Counted from the first letter of the stretch, positions 1 through 9,205 are shown. The stretch: DNA of 14,504 nt from an uncultured Porphyromonas sp. (GCA_900554935.1 USJF01000019.1:1-14504); one strand, 5' to 3'. Notes: generated from the sequence alone by a model not told the origin. Numbers and translations: made by a program.

Positions 1-121
1 TGGACGTCAGCAGAAGTCCTTGTGCAAAGACACCCCGATAAAAAACACTTCGCAAAACCTTTCTAATGCACAAGCTCCAACTAAAATACGTAAACCATTA
101 ACACTAGTCAATAATTTTGGG

Positions 122-129
122 TAAATTTG
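122..129 (+). promoter_or_regulatory. candidate -7 element of the lysS operon promoter
   Basis: TAAATTTG matches the Bacteroidota primary-sigma -7 consensus TAnnTTTG at every defined base and lies about 75 nt upstream of lysS. No TTG or TTTG sits at the expected 19-21 nt upstream, so the -33 half is missing or weak. A second, imperfect site, TAGCGTTG, lies at 163-170. The assignment is motif-based only. Confidence 0.4.
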
Positions 130-203
130 TGCATATTGTAGGAAGAACATTGGATCAGCCTATAGCGTTGATTTGATAGAACATATAAATAATCTATACA
201 TAG

Positions 204-1748
204 ATGATTACTAGAGAGCTAAGTGAGCAGGAGCTACTAAGACGCCAGAGTCTAGAGAAGCTGAGAGAGATGGGGATCAACCCCTATCCTGCAGAAGAAT
301 TTAAGGTGACCGCACATGCCGATGAGGTATTGGCATCCTTTGATGATGAAGCGCCTCGTAGAGAGGTGACTATGGCGGGGCGCATAATGATGCGCCGTAT
401 CATGGGCAAAGCTTCATTCTGTGAGCTACAAGACTCCACTGGGCGTATCCAGCTCTACGTAACAAGAGATGATATCGCACCTGGGGAGGAGAAGGAGCTT
501 TACAATGTAGTCTTTAAGAAACTCCTGGATATCGGCGACTTTATCGGGATTAAGGGATATGTATTCCGCACCCAGATGGGGGAGATTTCGATTCATGTAC
601 AAGAACTTAAGCTCCTTTCGAAGAGCCTTCGCCCACTTCCTGTAGTGAAGGTAAAGGATGGGGTTACTTACGATGCCTTTGGCGACCCTGAGCAGAGATA
701 CCGTATGAGGTATGTAGACTTGGTGGTTAATCCTCAAGTAAAGGAGGTATTCATAAAGAGGAGCAAGACCTTCAAAGCGATGCGTGAGTTTTTGGACGCC
801 CGTGGATATCTGGAGGTGGAGACTCCTATCCTCCAAAGCATCCCTGGTGGCGCCGCCGCTCGCCCCTTTATCACTCACCACAATGCCCTAGATATTCCAC
901 TCTATCTCCGTATCGCCAATGAGCTTTATCTGAAGCGCCTGATAGTTGGCGGATTTAATGGTGTGTACGAGTTTAGCAAAAACTTCCGTAACGAAGGAAT
1001 GGACCGTACGCACAATCCAGAGTTTACTGCCATGGAGGTCTATGTCCCCTACACTGACTACAATTGGATGATGGAGATGACTGAGCAGATGCTGGAGTAC
1101 ATCGCCATCCAAGTGAATGGAACGACTAAGACTAAGGTGGGAGATCGGGAGATTGACTTTAAGGCACCCTACCCTCGTGTAACAATGAGGGATGCCATCC
1201 TAAAGTACACTGGCTTTGATATTAAGGGCAAGAGTGAGGAAGAGCTTCGCGCCGCCTGCAAGGAGCAAGGAATAGCAGTGGATAATACCATGGGCAAGGG
1301 GAAGCTGATCGACGAACTATTTGGCGAGAAGTGTGAAGGGCATTATATCCAACCTACCTATATCACTGATTACCCTGTGGAGATGTCGCCACTAACCAAG
1401 ATGCACCGCACAGAGCCAGGGCTTACGGAGCGCTTCGAATTAATGGTGAATGGCAAGGAGCTCCTCAATGCTTACTCAGAGCTAAATGATCCTATCGACC
1501 AATTGGAGCGTTTCCACCACCAAATGGAGCTTTCAGAGAAGGGCGACGATGAGGCGATGCTTATCGATCAGGATTTCGTAAGAGCACTCGAATATGGTAT
1601 GCCCCCAACAAGTGGTATGGGTATTGGAATGGACCGCTTCGTGATGCTCCTGACTGGACAAGAGAGCATCCAAGAGGTGCTATTATTCCCCCAAATGAAG
1701 CCCGAAGTGAAGGCCAAGAGCGAATCGACAGAAAAAGATGATGAATAA
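204..1748 (+). CDS. lysS: lysyl-tRNA synthetase (class II)
   Basis: This cytoplasmic enzyme attaches lysine to tRNA-Lys using ATP. An OB-fold anticodon-binding domain spans about residues 55-140. The class II catalytic core follows: motif 1 around [15 protein letters not shown] (196-210), motif 2 at [15 protein letters not shown] (261-275), and motif 3 around GMGIGMDRF (471-479) continuing to FPQMKPE. The ATG at 204 gives the usual N-terminus ([20 protein letters not shown]), so the start is sound. The protein has 514 residues and ends in a charged tail ([12 protein letters not shown]) just after motif 3. Bacteroides and P. gingivalis LysRS proteins, as I recall them, carry about 60 more residues there. 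It is the first gene of a tight operon, and its last 11 nt overlap gpsA, so translational coupling is likely. Confidence 0.97.
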   Translation: MITRELSEQELLRRQSLEKLREMGINPYPAEEFKVTAHADEVLASFDDEAPRREVTMAGRIMMRRIMGKASFCELQDSTGRIQLYVTRDDIAPGEEKELYNVVFKKLLDIGDFIGIKGYVFRTQMGEISIHVQELKLLSKSLRPLPVVKVKDGVTYDAFGDPEQRYRMRYVDLVVNPQVKEVFIKRSKTFKAMREFLDARGYLEVETPILQSIPGGAAARPFITHHNALDIPLYLRIANELYLKRLIVGGFNGVYEFSKNFRNEGMDRTHNPEFTAMEVYVPYTDYNWMMEMTEQMLEYIAIQVNGTTKTKVGDREIDFKAPYPRVTMRDAILKYTGFDIKGKSEEELRAACKEQGIAVDNTMGKGKLIDELFGEKCEGHYIQPTYITDYPVEMSPLTKMHRTEPGLTERFELMVNGKELLNAYSELNDPIDQLERFHHQMELSEKGDDEAMLIDQDFVRALEYGMPPTSGMGIGMDRFVMLLTGQESIQEVLLFPQMKPEVKAKSESTEKDDE

Positions 1749-2745
1749 CTGGCAACCAGGTAAAATAGGGATCATCGGCAGTGGTAGCTGGGGTACTGCT
1801 CTCGCCAAGATTGTATTGGAGCATGAGGAGCGCATCAACTGGTATTTCCGCTTCGGAGAGACTGTGCGACAGTTTAAACACTCGCAGCATAACCCAACCT
1901 ACCTTACCAGCCAGATTTTTGATACCGATAGGATAGACTTCTTTACGGATATTCCTAAAATTGTAGCAAATTCTGATACGCTCATCCTAGTGACTCCCTC
2001 TCCATATATCAAAGGAACTCTGGACAAAGCTAAGCCTGGTACGCTACAGAAAAAGACGATTATCAATGCAGTGAAGGGTATTATTCCCGACAACTATGTG
2101 GTGATATCGGACTATCTGAGCGAGCAACTGCAGATCCCTGAGGATCAAATCGCAGTGATCAGCGGACCAACACACGCTGAGGAAGTGGCACTGGGGCGAC
2201 TGAGCTACCTTACTCTTGCCTGTAGTAATGGTGAGAAAGCTAGACAGATGAGTGACATATTTTATTCGGACTATACTTTCTGCAACGTGAGCAGGGATGT
2301 GCGAGGCATAGAGCTGGGTAGTGTATTAAAGAATATCTATGCAATTGCCGCTGGAGTATGTCAAAGTCTCCGGATGGGGGATAACTTTCAGGCAGTCCTC
2401 CTCTCAAATGCGACGAAGGAGATGGATTACTTCCTCTCGGAGGTGACTAAGATGGAGCGCAATATCTATGACTCGGTATATCTTGGAGACCTCCTAGTAA
2501 CTGGATACTCTCGCTACAGTCGTAATCGCACTCTTGGGACACTAATCGGTAAAGGGTACTCTGTGATGCAGGCTCAAGATGAGATGGAATTGACTCCTGA
2601 GGGTTATTACGGTGCAAAGTGCATCCACGTTCTTTCCAAGAAACACGACATTAAACTTCCAATAGCGCAAGCAGTGTACAACCTTCTTTACAAGAAGGAC
2701 AATGCACGGGAAACCTTTGAAAAGCTGAGCTTAACACTTAAGTAA
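1738..2745 (+). CDS. gpsA: glycerol-3-phosphate dehydrogenase [NAD(P)+]
   Basis: GpsA reduces dihydroxyacetone phosphate to sn-glycerol 3-phosphate, the backbone for phospholipid synthesis, in the cytoplasm. The N-terminal Rossmann fold carries [13 protein letters not shown] (11-23). Family lysines appear in NAVKGI (K113) and in [14 protein letters not shown] (K198), and the C-terminal domain has [10 protein letters not shown] (256-265). At 335 residues the length is normal. Two consecutive ATG codons (1738 and 1741) lie inside the end of lysS; either could be used, and the first is given here. It overlaps lysS by 11 nt and sits 11 nt before pgi, so all three are almost certainly cotranscribed. 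Confidence 0.96.
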   Translation: MMNNWQPGKIGIIGSGSWGTALAKIVLEHEERINWYFRFGETVRQFKHSQHNPTYLTSQIFDTDRIDFFTDIPKIVANSDTLILVTPSPYIKGTLDKAKPGTLQKKTIINAVKGIIPDNYVVISDYLSEQLQIPEDQIAVISGPTHAEEVALGRLSYLTLACSNGEKARQMSDIFYSDYTFCNVSRDVRGIELGSVLKNIYAIAAGVCQSLRMGDNFQAVLLSNATKEMDYFLSEVTKMERNIYDSVYLGDLLVTGYSRYSRNRTLGTLIGKGYSVMQAQDEMELTPEGYYGAKCIHVLSKKHDIKLPIAQAVYNLLYKKDNARETFEKLSLTLK

Positions 2746-2756
2746 ACAAATATAAG

Positions 2757-4097
2757 ATGATAGTAAACATAAAAAATGCTCTTAGAGATGGTAAAGCAAA
2801 GGATCTCTATGAAGCACTCTTGCCAAAAGCGAAGGAATGTCACCAACTCTTACACTCCGGGGAAGGAAAAGGAAATGACTTCCTAGGTTGGAGAGAACTT
2901 CCATCTGAAATCTCTGATGAGATGATAGCTGATATTCAGGAGACTGCCAATAGACTACGCAAAGACTGCGAGTATGTTATATCAATAGGTATCGGCGGAT
3001 CTTATCTTGGTATTAAGGCTGTAGTAGAGGCACTCTCAGACTCTTTTGCCCACTTGAAACCAGCAACAGGCGCCCACCTACTATTCGCAGGGCATCACAT
3101 CTCTGAGGATTATATGTCTGAGCTATTAGCACTAGTAAAGGGGCATAAGTTCGGACTTATTAATATCTCGAAGAGTGGCACTACCACTGAGCCTGCTATT
3201 GCATTCCGCCTTCTAAAGCAACTACTGGAAGAGCAGGAGGGAGAGGAGTTTGCACGCCAACATATCGTAGCGATTACAGACAAGTCAAGAGGAGCATTGC
3301 GCACACTTGCCGATAAAAAGGGGTATAAAAGCTATATCATCCCTGATAATGTAGGCGGACGCTTTAGTGTACTCACCCCTGTAGGGTTGCTACCTATAGC
3401 TACAGCAGGGCTGGACATCAAAGCTCTGGTAAAAGGGGCGAAAGAGATGGCCAATAGGCTTGATATTAACAGCGATGAAGCATCTATCGTAGAGCAGCAT
3501 GCAGCCACCCGAATTGCCTTGTACCAAAGTGGCAAAAAAATAGAGCTACTAGTTAATTTTCACCCAAAGATGCATTTTATTAATGAGTGGTGGAAACAAC
3601 TATTTGGTGAGAGTGAAGGAAAAGACCACAAGGGTATTTTTCCAGCGGCAGTCGACTTTACCACTGACCTGCACTCAATGGGACAGTGGATCCAAGATGG
3701 GGAGCGCATTATCTTCGAGACTTTTGTGACGATAGATGAGAGCGAGCACTGCGTGGAGATTCCAAGTGACAAGGAGAACCTTGATGGCTTGAACTTTATT
3801 GCTGGCAAACGAATTAGCTTTGTCAATAAGCAGGCTGAGAAAGGAACGATGCTAGCGCACTTAGATGGAGATGTACCACTCGTTAATATCACGCTTCCAA
3901 GGCTTGATGCCTTTAATATCGGGCAGCTCTTTTATTACTTTGAGAAGCTGGTAGCGATCAGTGGGTACCTCAATCAGGTTAATCCATTTGACCAGCCTGG
4001 GGTAGAGGCGTATAAAAAGAATATGTTTGCACTACTAAATAAGCCAGGTTACGAAGAAGCGTCGAAGGTTATTCAAGGGCGTGTAAACGAACTATAA
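2757..4097 (+). CDS. pgi: glucose-6-phosphate isomerase
   Basis: Pgi interconverts glucose 6-phosphate and fructose 6-phosphate in glycolysis and gluconeogenesis. The first sugar-isomerase domain has IGIGGSYLG (77-85) and the phosphate-binding SKSGTTTEP (138-146). [11 protein letters not shown] (200-210) and [12 protein letters not shown] (285-296) supply catalytic residues, DLHSMGQ (304-310) holds the conserved His, and [15 protein letters not shown] (406-420) holds the C-terminal Lys/Gln region. At 446 residues this is the short form found in Bacteroidota and Firmicutes rather than the roughly 550-residue proteobacterial form. The ATG follows an A-rich stretch without a Shine-Dalgarno sequence, as is common in this phylum. 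Confidence 0.97.
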   Translation: MIVNIKNALRDGKAKDLYEALLPKAKECHQLLHSGEGKGNDFLGWRELPSEISDEMIADIQETANRLRKDCEYVISIGIGGSYLGIKAVVEALSDSFAHLKPATGAHLLFAGHHISEDYMSELLALVKGHKFGLINISKSGTTTEPAIAFRLLKQLLEEQEGEEFARQHIVAITDKSRGALRTLADKKGYKSYIIPDNVGGRFSVLTPVGLLPIATAGLDIKALVKGAKEMANRLDINSDEASIVEQHAATRIALYQSGKKIELLVNFHPKMHFINEWWKQLFGESEGKDHKGIFPAAVDFTTDLHSMGQWIQDGERIIFETFVTIDESEHCVEIPSDKENLDGLNFIAGKRISFVNKQAEKGTMLAHLDGDVPLVNITLPRLDAFNIGQLFYYFEKLVAISGYLNQVNPFDQPGVEAYKKNMFALLNKPGYEEASKVIQGRVNEL

Positions 4098-4102
4098 CTT
4101 CT

Positions 4103-4744
4103 ATGAATAAAAGCTACAATACACTTTCCAAACCTCTGATCCTACCTGAATATGGTAGGCATATCCAAAATATGGTGGACTACTGCTTGACCATTGAGGA
4201 TAAAGCAGAGAGACAACGCTGTGCAGAGTCTATCATCTCCACGATGGATATGGTCTCCACACGAGATAAGGAGCGTGAAGATCATATGCAAGTGCTATGG
4301 GACCACTTATTCATCATGTCGGGTTTCGAATTGGATATTGACTATCCTTTTGAAGTCACCTCACGGGAGGAGTATGAGTCTCAGATAAAGTGTGCCTTGG
4401 ATAATGATCACCAACAAAAGCCACTCTATCGTCACTACGGCAGAATCATTGAGCGGATGATACAAGCGGTACTAGCACTTCCTGAGGGAGAGGAGAGGGA
4501 GGCACTGGCCAAGGAGACCGCCTTGCAGATGAAGCGTAGCTACATGCAGTGGAATAAAGACAGCGTAGCCAATGCAAAGATTTTTTCGGATCTGTATGAG
4601 CTATCAGAGGGGAAAATATATCTGGATGAGCTCAATTGCCAGCTGCCTGATGCTAAGGAGTTGGCCACTCCTCAGACCCCTCAAAAGAATAACCGAACCT
4701 ATACGATGAAAAGGAATAAAAACAATCGTAGGAAGAGGAAGTAG
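4103..4744 (+). CDS. DUF4290 family protein, function unknown
   Basis: This 213-residue soluble protein has no signal peptide or membrane segment. The N-terminal signature LPEYGRHIQNMVDYCLTIEDKAERQRCA (14-41), the WDHLFIMSGFELDIDYPFE segment and the later YRHYGRIIE and ELSEGKIYLDE segments match my memory of DUF4290, a family restricted to Bacteroidota. It looks largely alpha-helical and charged. The tail (about 189-213) is strongly basic, ending KRNKNNRRKRK, which would suit contact with RNA or ribosomes. It starts 5 nt after pgi and lies 33 nt before murA, so it belongs to the operon. Its position beside murA and rimM may reflect a link to envelope synthesis or ribosome maturation, but that is inference. 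Confidence 0.88.
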   Translation: MNKSYNTLSKPLILPEYGRHIQNMVDYCLTIEDKAERQRCAESIISTMDMVSTRDKEREDHMQVLWDHLFIMSGFELDIDYPFEVTSREEYESQIKCALDNDHQQKPLYRHYGRIIERMIQAVLALPEGEEREALAKETALQMKRSYMQWNKDSVANAKIFSDLYELSEGKIYLDELNCQLPDAKELATPQTPQKNNRTYTMKRNKNNRRKRK

Positions 4745-4754
4745 ATGACGTCAT
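4745..4754. other. 10-bp perfect palindrome before murA
   Basis: ATGACGTCAT starts at the base after the stop codon of the DUF4290 gene, inside the 33-nt gap before murA. It could be an operator half-pair or a chance palindrome; nothing else in the gap supports a regulatory role. Confidence 0.25.
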
Positions 4755-4777
4755 ACCATTATAAATACTAAAGTACT

Positions 4778-6085
4778 ATGAGTTCGTTTGTCGTAGAAGG
4801 AGGGCACCAGCTTCGTGGAAACATCTATCCACAAGGTGCTAAGAATGAAGCCCTACAGGTCATTTCAGCTGTTCTCCTCACTAAAGAGGAGGTGCAGATT
4901 AGCAATATCCCTGATATTTTGGATGTCAATAATCTGATACAGCTTCTCATGGATATGGGAGTACAGGTAACAAAGCTTACGGCAGACACTTATACCTTTA
5001 AAGCAGACAAAGTCAACCTAGACTTTGCCTACTCCAAGGCATTTCTTGAAGCGAGTGGCAGACTACGTGGTAGTGTGCTACTCATCGGGCCACTTTTGGC
5101 TAGATTCAAGAAAGCCCTTATAGGTAAGCCTGGTGGCGACAAGATCGGAAGACGTAGATTGGATACGCACTTCCAAGGTTTTATAGACCTCGGAGCAAAA
5201 ATGAAGTATGACTCCCAAAGAGAACTTTTTACGATAGAGGCAGAAGAGCCGATGCGAGGCACCTACATGCTACTGGAAGAGGCATCTGTGACAGGTACCG
5301 CCAATATCATTATGGCAGCTGTCCTCACAGAGGGGACTACTACTATATACCATGCTGCTTGTGAGCCATATATCCAGCAATTGTGCAAAATGCTTGTACG
5401 AATGGGCGCAAAGATTGAGGGCATAGGGAGTAACCTTCTGACCATTACGGGAGTGGAGAGCCTTGGGGGCGCACAGCACCGACTTCTGCCCGATATGATC
5501 GAGGTGGGTAGCTTCATAGGAATGGCTGCTATGACCGCATCTGAGATTACCATAAAGGATGCTGATGTACACGAACTCGGCATTATCCCCAACGCCTTTA
5601 GACGTCTCGGAATTACCATTGAGGAGCGAGATAATGATCTATATGTACCAGCCCACGACCATTATGAGATAGAGAGCTTTATGGACGGTTCGATCATGAC
5701 CATTGCGGATGCTCCTTGGCCCGGACTTACACCAGATCTCTTGAGTGTACTACTTGTCACCGCCACACAGGCCAGAGGTAGCGTGCTGATTCATCAGAAG
5801 ATGTTTGAGAGCCGATTATTCTTTGTGGACAAATTGATTGATATGGGAGCTCAAATCATCCTATGTGACCCTCACAGAGCTACCGTAATAGGTCTTGACC
5901 GTAAGTTTAAGCTGAGAGGTGGTACTATGGTATCGCCAGATATTCGTGCAGGAATAGCACTACTTATTGCAGCGATGTCGGCAGAAGGGACCAGTCGAAT
6001 CAATAACATTGATCAAATTGATAGGGGCTATCAATTCATTGATAAGCGACTCAATCAATTAGGAGCAGTTATTTCCCGTATTTAG
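4778..6085 (+). CDS. murA: UDP-N-acetylglucosamine 1-carboxyvinyltransferase
   Basis: MurA transfers enolpyruvate from PEP to UDP-GlcNAc, the first committed step of peptidoglycan synthesis, in the cytoplasm. The fold is two EPSP-synthase-type domains. Residues matching the E. coli active site are K22-N23 (GAKNEAL), the Arg in GRLRGSV (R97), the acid/base Asp in GLTPDL (D320) and the Arg in SPDIRAG. The loop reads KPGGDKIGRRRLDTHF (117-132), so the position of the usual catalytic and fosfomycin-alkylated Cys (E. coli C115) is Asp121. Asp-type MurA enzymes are known to be active and insensitive to fosfomycin; from memory this is the normal Bacteroidota state. The length, 435 residues, is normal. 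murA lies between the DUF4290 gene and rimM in the operon. Confidence 0.97.
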   Translation: MSSFVVEGGHQLRGNIYPQGAKNEALQVISAVLLTKEEVQISNIPDILDVNNLIQLLMDMGVQVTKLTADTYTFKADKVNLDFAYSKAFLEASGRLRGSVLLIGPLLARFKKALIGKPGGDKIGRRRLDTHFQGFIDLGAKMKYDSQRELFTIEAEEPMRGTYMLLEEASVTGTANIIMAAVLTEGTTTIYHAACEPYIQQLCKMLVRMGAKIEGIGSNLLTITGVESLGGAQHRLLPDMIEVGSFIGMAAMTASEITIKDADVHELGIIPNAFRRLGITIEERDNDLYVPAHDHYEIESFMDGSIMTIADAPWPGLTPDLLSVLLVTATQARGSVLIHQKMFESRLFFVDKLIDMGAQIILCDPHRATVIGLDRKFKLRGGTMVSPDIRAGIALLIAAMSAEGTSRINNIDQIDRGYQFIDKRLNQLGAVISRI

Positions 6086-6096
6086 TAAATAAGGAG

Positions 6097-6630
6097 ATGT
6101 CCAATCCCTACCCTACGCTAAAAGCTAGTGATCTAACGCTCTATGGGAAGGTGCGTAGAACACACGGATATCAAGGGGAGCTATTAGTTACCCTTGCTTC
6201 ACCAAGCTATGAAGAGATACTACCTGAATTCCTTTTTCCAGTAATTGATGAGATACCTATCCCATACCGCGTGGAGCAAGTCCGGGGAAGCATTGAGCAA
6301 TTGATACTTAAGCTACAGGAGCTTCACAATCTATGCGATGCAGAACCGTTTGTAGGTTGCGACCTTCTGATACTCAAGAAAGAGCTACCAGAGGAGGACG
6401 AATCAGATGGCTCTCAGATCATTGGCTATACTCTGCTACATAAGGATAGGGAGATAATCGGAGAGATAGTGGCGATTGACAATACCACTGCCAATATCTT
6501 GCTACTGGTGGAGCTCGAAACAAATCACAAACAGGTACCTATACCCCTCACTAGTGAATGGCTAATAAGTCTTGATGACCCAAACAAGCAACTCACCCTC
6601 GACTTTCCCAAGGAGTTGCTACAACTTTAA
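6097..6630 (+). CDS. rimM: 16S rRNA processing / 30S maturation factor RimM
   Basis: RimM binds ribosomal protein S19 and assists maturation of the 30S head. The N-terminal RimM beta-barrel has LYGKVRRTHGYQGELLVTL (15-33). The C-terminal PRC-barrel includes IGYTLLHKDREIIGEIVAID (109-128) and the closing VPIPLTSEWL...LDFPKELL (147-175). At 177 residues the length is typical. The gene starts 11 nt after murA. An AAGGAG hexamer abuts the ATG with no spacer, so it cannot act as a standard Shine-Dalgarno site for this start; I see no good alternative start nearby. It is the last gene of the lysS operon. No classical terminator follows; a repeat element begins 25 nt after the stop. Confidence 0.93.
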   Translation: MSNPYPTLKASDLTLYGKVRRTHGYQGELLVTLASPSYEEILPEFLFPVIDEIPIPYRVEQVRGSIEQLILKLQELHNLCDAEPFVGCDLLILKKELPEEDESDGSQIIGYTLLHKDREIIGEIVAIDNTTANILLLVELETNHKQVPIPLTSEWLISLDDPNKQLTLDFPKELLQL

Positions 6631-6654
6631 CTAATCTTTCAAATCTCCATCACA

Positions 6655-6897
6655 CCTAAATTCCGCAAGCGAGATAAAGGCTTATAGGAAGGTACAATCG
6701 GTTATAAATCATAAGGTTATAATGCTGGAAATTGAGTTTGTAACTGAGCAATCGGTAAGTTCGAAACTCCACGATGGCTGAGTTACAAACTCAATGATTA
6801 CTTGGTTACAAACTCGCCTATACTTTGGTTTCGAACTTTATAACTGCTTATTTTGGCACTTCCTCTCGTCGGGCTAAAGGCATCTTCGGCATCGAGG
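6655..6897 (+). repeat. palindromic intergenic repeat, copy A
   Basis: This non-coding element fills most of the gap between rimM and serC. It aligns along its whole length with the reverse complement of 12377-12708. The outer edge CCTAAATTCCGC (6655-6666) matches the reverse complement of 12697-12708. Positions 6801-6829 are identical over 29 nt to the reverse complement of 12445-12473, and 6734-6754 and 6775-6797 also match exactly. The element is built from an 11-mer, GAGTTTGTAAC (6734-6744), and its reverse complement (6782-6792 and 6805-6815), plus a variant GTTCGAAACTC (6759-6769). Positions 6734-6769 form an imperfect 36-bp palindrome. I see no coding capacity. It could fold into hairpins that end rimM transcription. 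Confidence 0.85.
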
Positions 6898-7046
6898 TCA
6901 CAAGAAAAATAGGCAGAAATGACTCAAAAAGATGTTATTTTGCAAGGTTTGGCGTATTCCCAAGGTTATTTGAAATGTATTGAGTACCTTTATCATCGAA
7001 TATAAAATCATTATCGTTTATTCACACTTTAACAAACACTGTGACA
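6898..7046. other. serC upstream region, no clear promoter
   Basis: This AT-rich stretch must contain the serC promoter if the block is transcribed separately. I find TTTTG at 6938-6942 and TTTG at 6969-6972, but no full TAnnTTTG at a suitable distance from either. TACCTTTA at 6985-6992 is the nearest -7-like match. No tRNA, small RNA or riboswitch pattern is recognised. Confidence 0.4.
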
Positions 7047-8111
7047 ATGAAAAAGCACAATTTTTATGCTGGACCCTCAATCCTAAATGAGGGGGTAATC
7101 AAGGAGGCTGGCAAGGCTGTTGAAAACTTTGCAGGTACTGGCCTCTCAATTCTAGAAGTATCTCACAGAGGCAAAGAGTTCGTCGCTGTAATGGACGAGA
7201 CTATAGCTCTCTTCAAGGAGCTTCTGGAGGTTCCTGAGACACACGAGGTTGTTTTCGTTGGAGGTGGTGCAAGCCTACAATTTTACATGAGTGCACTCAA
7301 CTTCCTCAATAAGAAGGCCGCCTATCTAGATACAGGTACATGGGCAAGCAAGGCCATTAAGGAGGCTAAGCGTATAGGTGAGGTAGTAGTAGTAGCCAGC
7401 TCTAAGGATGATAACTATACTCACATTCCTGAGTACACTATTCCAACCGATGTAGACTATTTCCACTACACATCCAATAACACCATCTATGGTACTGAGA
7501 TTAAGAAGGATCCTGTAACTAGTGTACCTCTAATCTGCGATATGTCTTCTGATATCTTTAGCCGTCCAATAGATGTATCTAAGTACGATCTTATCTATGG
7601 TGGTGCACAGAAGAACCTTGCTCCTGCAGGTGTTACCTTCGCTGTAGTGAAGAAGGATGCACTTGGCAAGGTAGATCGCGACCTTCCTACAATGCTCAAC
7701 TACCAGACTCACATTGATAAGGGTAGTATGTTCAATACTCCTCCAGTATTCCCAATCTACGTTGCCCTTCAAACCCTTAAGTGGTACAAGAGCCTAGGTG
7801 GCATCCCTGCAATGCAAAAGAGAAATGAGGAGAAGGCAGCCCTTCTTTATGATGCTATTGATAGCTCTAAGATTTTCCGTGGTACCGCCCGCGAGCAAGA
7901 TCGTTCGTTGATGAATATCTGCTTCGTAATGAAGGATGAGTACAAGGAGCTTGAGAAGGACTTCCTAGACCTCGCTACAGCTCGTGGCATGATGGGTATC
8001 AAGGGTCACCGCTCAGTTGGTGGTTTCCGTGCTTCTACATACAATGCACTTCCTATTGAGAGCGTGAAGGCTCTGATAGATGTGATGAAAGAGTTTGAGA
8101 AGAAGATCTGA
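7047..8111 (+). CDS. serC: phosphoserine aminotransferase
   Basis: SerC is a PLP enzyme that converts 3-phosphohydroxypyruvate and glutamate to O-phosphoserine and 2-oxoglutarate. It also acts in pyridoxine synthesis in some bacteria. The start [13 protein letters not shown] matches Bacteroides SerC, so I use the ATG at 7047; an in-frame GTG at 7041 would only add two residues. Substrate and cofactor motifs are [14 protein letters not shown] (32-45) and GGGASLQF (72-79). The PLP lysine is K189 in [12 protein letters not shown], and the C-terminal [14 protein letters not shown] (317-330) binds substrate phosphate. At 354 residues the length is normal. It is followed by serA, the enzyme of the preceding step, 103 nt downstream. 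Confidence 0.96.
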   Translation: MKKHNFYAGPSILNEGVIKEAGKAVENFAGTGLSILEVSHRGKEFVAVMDETIALFKELLEVPETHEVVFVGGGASLQFYMSALNFLNKKAAYLDTGTWASKAIKEAKRIGEVVVVASSKDDNYTHIPEYTIPTDVDYFHYTSNNTIYGTEIKKDPVTSVPLICDMSSDIFSRPIDVSKYDLIYGGAQKNLAPAGVTFAVVKKDALGKVDRDLPTMLNYQTHIDKGSMFNTPPVFPIYVALQTLKWYKSLGGIPAMQKRNEEKAALLYDAIDSSKIFRGTAREQDRSLMNICFVMKDEYKELEKDFLDLATARGMMGIKGHRSVGGFRASTYNALPIESVKALIDVMKEFEKKI

Positions 8112-8129
8112 TCACAATCAATCATTACT

Positions 8130-8178
8130 ACCGCATCTATGGAGCAGTGAGTTTTATCACTGCTCCGTGGACGCGGTT
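8130..8178 (+). promoter_or_regulatory. stem-loop between serC and serA
   Basis: GGAGCAGTGA (8141-8150) and TCACTGCTCC (8157-8166) form a perfect 10-bp stem with loop GTTTTA. ACCGC (8130-8134) and GCGGT (8174-8178) can close it outside an internal loop. The 3' side has only GGTTT and no long T run. It could be a weak terminator, an attenuator or an mRNA-stability element that sets SerC and SerA levels apart. Confidence 0.7.
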
Positions 8179-8214
8179 TAAATCAAAATACCAAATAACA
8201 ACAAATAAATAATT

Positions 8215-9138
8215 ATGGCAAAAGTATTAATCGCTACTGAAAAACCATTTGCACCTGTAGCTGTAGAGAAGATAAGAGGGATCATTGAGAATAATGGGCT
8301 TGAGCTAGTTCTACTTGAGAAGTACACTGAGAAAAGCCAACTATTAGACGCCGTAAAAGACGTAGACGCTATCATTGTACGTAGCGACAAGGTTGATGCC
8401 GAGGTTATCGAAGCCGCTAAAAACCTTAAGATCGTAGTACGTGCAGGAGCAGGCTACGACAATGTAGATTGTGACGCCGCCACCAAGCACAATGTAGTGG
8501 TAATGAACACCCCAGGGCAAAACGCCAATGCGGTAGCAGAACTCGTATTTGGCATGCTTCTTTACCACGTACGCAAGCACTTCACTGGAGCATCCGGAAG
8601 CGAGTTGATGGGCAAGCGTCTAGGTGTGATGAGCTATGGTAATATTGGAGAGAATACAGCCCGTATCGCCAAGGGCTTTGGTATGCATGTATATGCTTAT
8701 AGCCGCTCTACCCCAGCAGATTATTTCTTTAAGGATGGATATGAGTTCTTTGTAAATCGCAAAGCGATGTTTGAAGTTTGCGATATCATGGTACTTGCCA
8801 TGCCTTCAGCTGCCAATACCAAGGGCATGATCAATTACGAACTATTGAGTGCTATGCCAAAGGGCGCGATCCTCGTTAATATCGCTCGTAAAGATCTTAT
8901 CAATGAGGCAGACCTTATGAGGGTGCTAGCTGAGCGCCCAGACCTCAGCTACCTCACCGATGTAAAGCCCGATGCAGAGGCTGAGATCGTAGAGAAGTTT
9001 GGCAAACAATACTTTGCAACCGACAAGAAGATGGGTGCTCAAACAGCAGAGGCCAATATCAACGCTGGTATGGCTGCTGCATCTCAAATCGCCAGCTACC
9101 TTCTTACTGGCAACGAGAAGTACAGAGTAAATAAGTAA
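8215..9138 (+). CDS. serA: D-3-phosphoglycerate dehydrogenase, short form
   Basis: This NAD-dependent enzyme oxidises 3-phosphoglycerate to 3-phosphohydroxypyruvate, the entry to serine synthesis. The D-isomer 2-hydroxyacid dehydrogenase fold shows RAGAGYDNVD (76-85), NTPGQNANAVAELVFG (98-113), a glycine-rich dinucleotide loop GVMSYGNIGENTARIA (137-152) and the substrate Arg in VNIARKDLINE (R225). At 307 residues it has no C-terminal ACT or ASB regulatory domain, so the usual serine feedback site is absent. Where most enzymes have catalytic His (PHxGAST), this one reads ATDKKMGAQTAEAN (268-281), with Lys at or next to that position. This matches the Lys-type short PGDH known from Entamoeba and Bacteroides. 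The ATG follows an A-rich leader. Confidence 0.93.
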   Translation: MAKVLIATEKPFAPVAVEKIRGIIENNGLELVLLEKYTEKSQLLDAVKDVDAIIVRSDKVDAEVIEAAKNLKIVVRAGAGYDNVDCDAATKHNVVVMNTPGQNANAVAELVFGMLLYHVRKHFTGASGSELMGKRLGVMSYGNIGENTARIAKGFGMHVYAYSRSTPADYFFKDGYEFFVNRKAMFEVCDIMVLAMPSAANTKGMINYELLSAMPKGAILVNIARKDLINEADLMRVLAERPDLSYLTDVKPDAEAEIVEKFGKQYFATDKKMGAQTAEANINAGMAAASQIASYLLTGNEKYRVNK

Positions 9139-9155
9139 ATTATAGTAGTAAGTAA

Positions 9156-9205
9156 AGTAGGTAGATGGAGCAAAGGACTTGAATACCAAGCCTCCTCTAC
9201 CTACT
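9156..9205 (+). promoter_or_regulatory. long stem-loop between serA and the DUF1015 gene
   Basis: AGTAGGTAGA (9156-9165) pairs with TCTACCTACT (9196-9205). GGAG (9167-9170) then pairs with CTCC (9192-9195), leaving one bulged T, and CTTG (9178-9181) pairs with CAAG (9187-9190) around a 5-nt loop. No T run follows. The structure lies 28 nt before the next start codon and may act in attenuation or mRNA processing. Confidence 0.65.

Noticed and set aside
6091..6096. AAGGAG as a Shine-Dalgarno site for rimM
   Set aside because: It touches the ATG with no spacer, and most starts in this window lack a Shine-Dalgarno sequence, so it is probably coincidental.
7041..7046. GTG at 7041 as the serC start
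   Set aside because: The ATG two codons later gives the conserved MKKHN N-terminus of Bacteroidota SerC, so the GTG is less likely.
6898..7046. A confident serC promoter
   Set aside because: TTTG-like and partial -7-like elements are present, but no pair has acceptable spacing and sequence.
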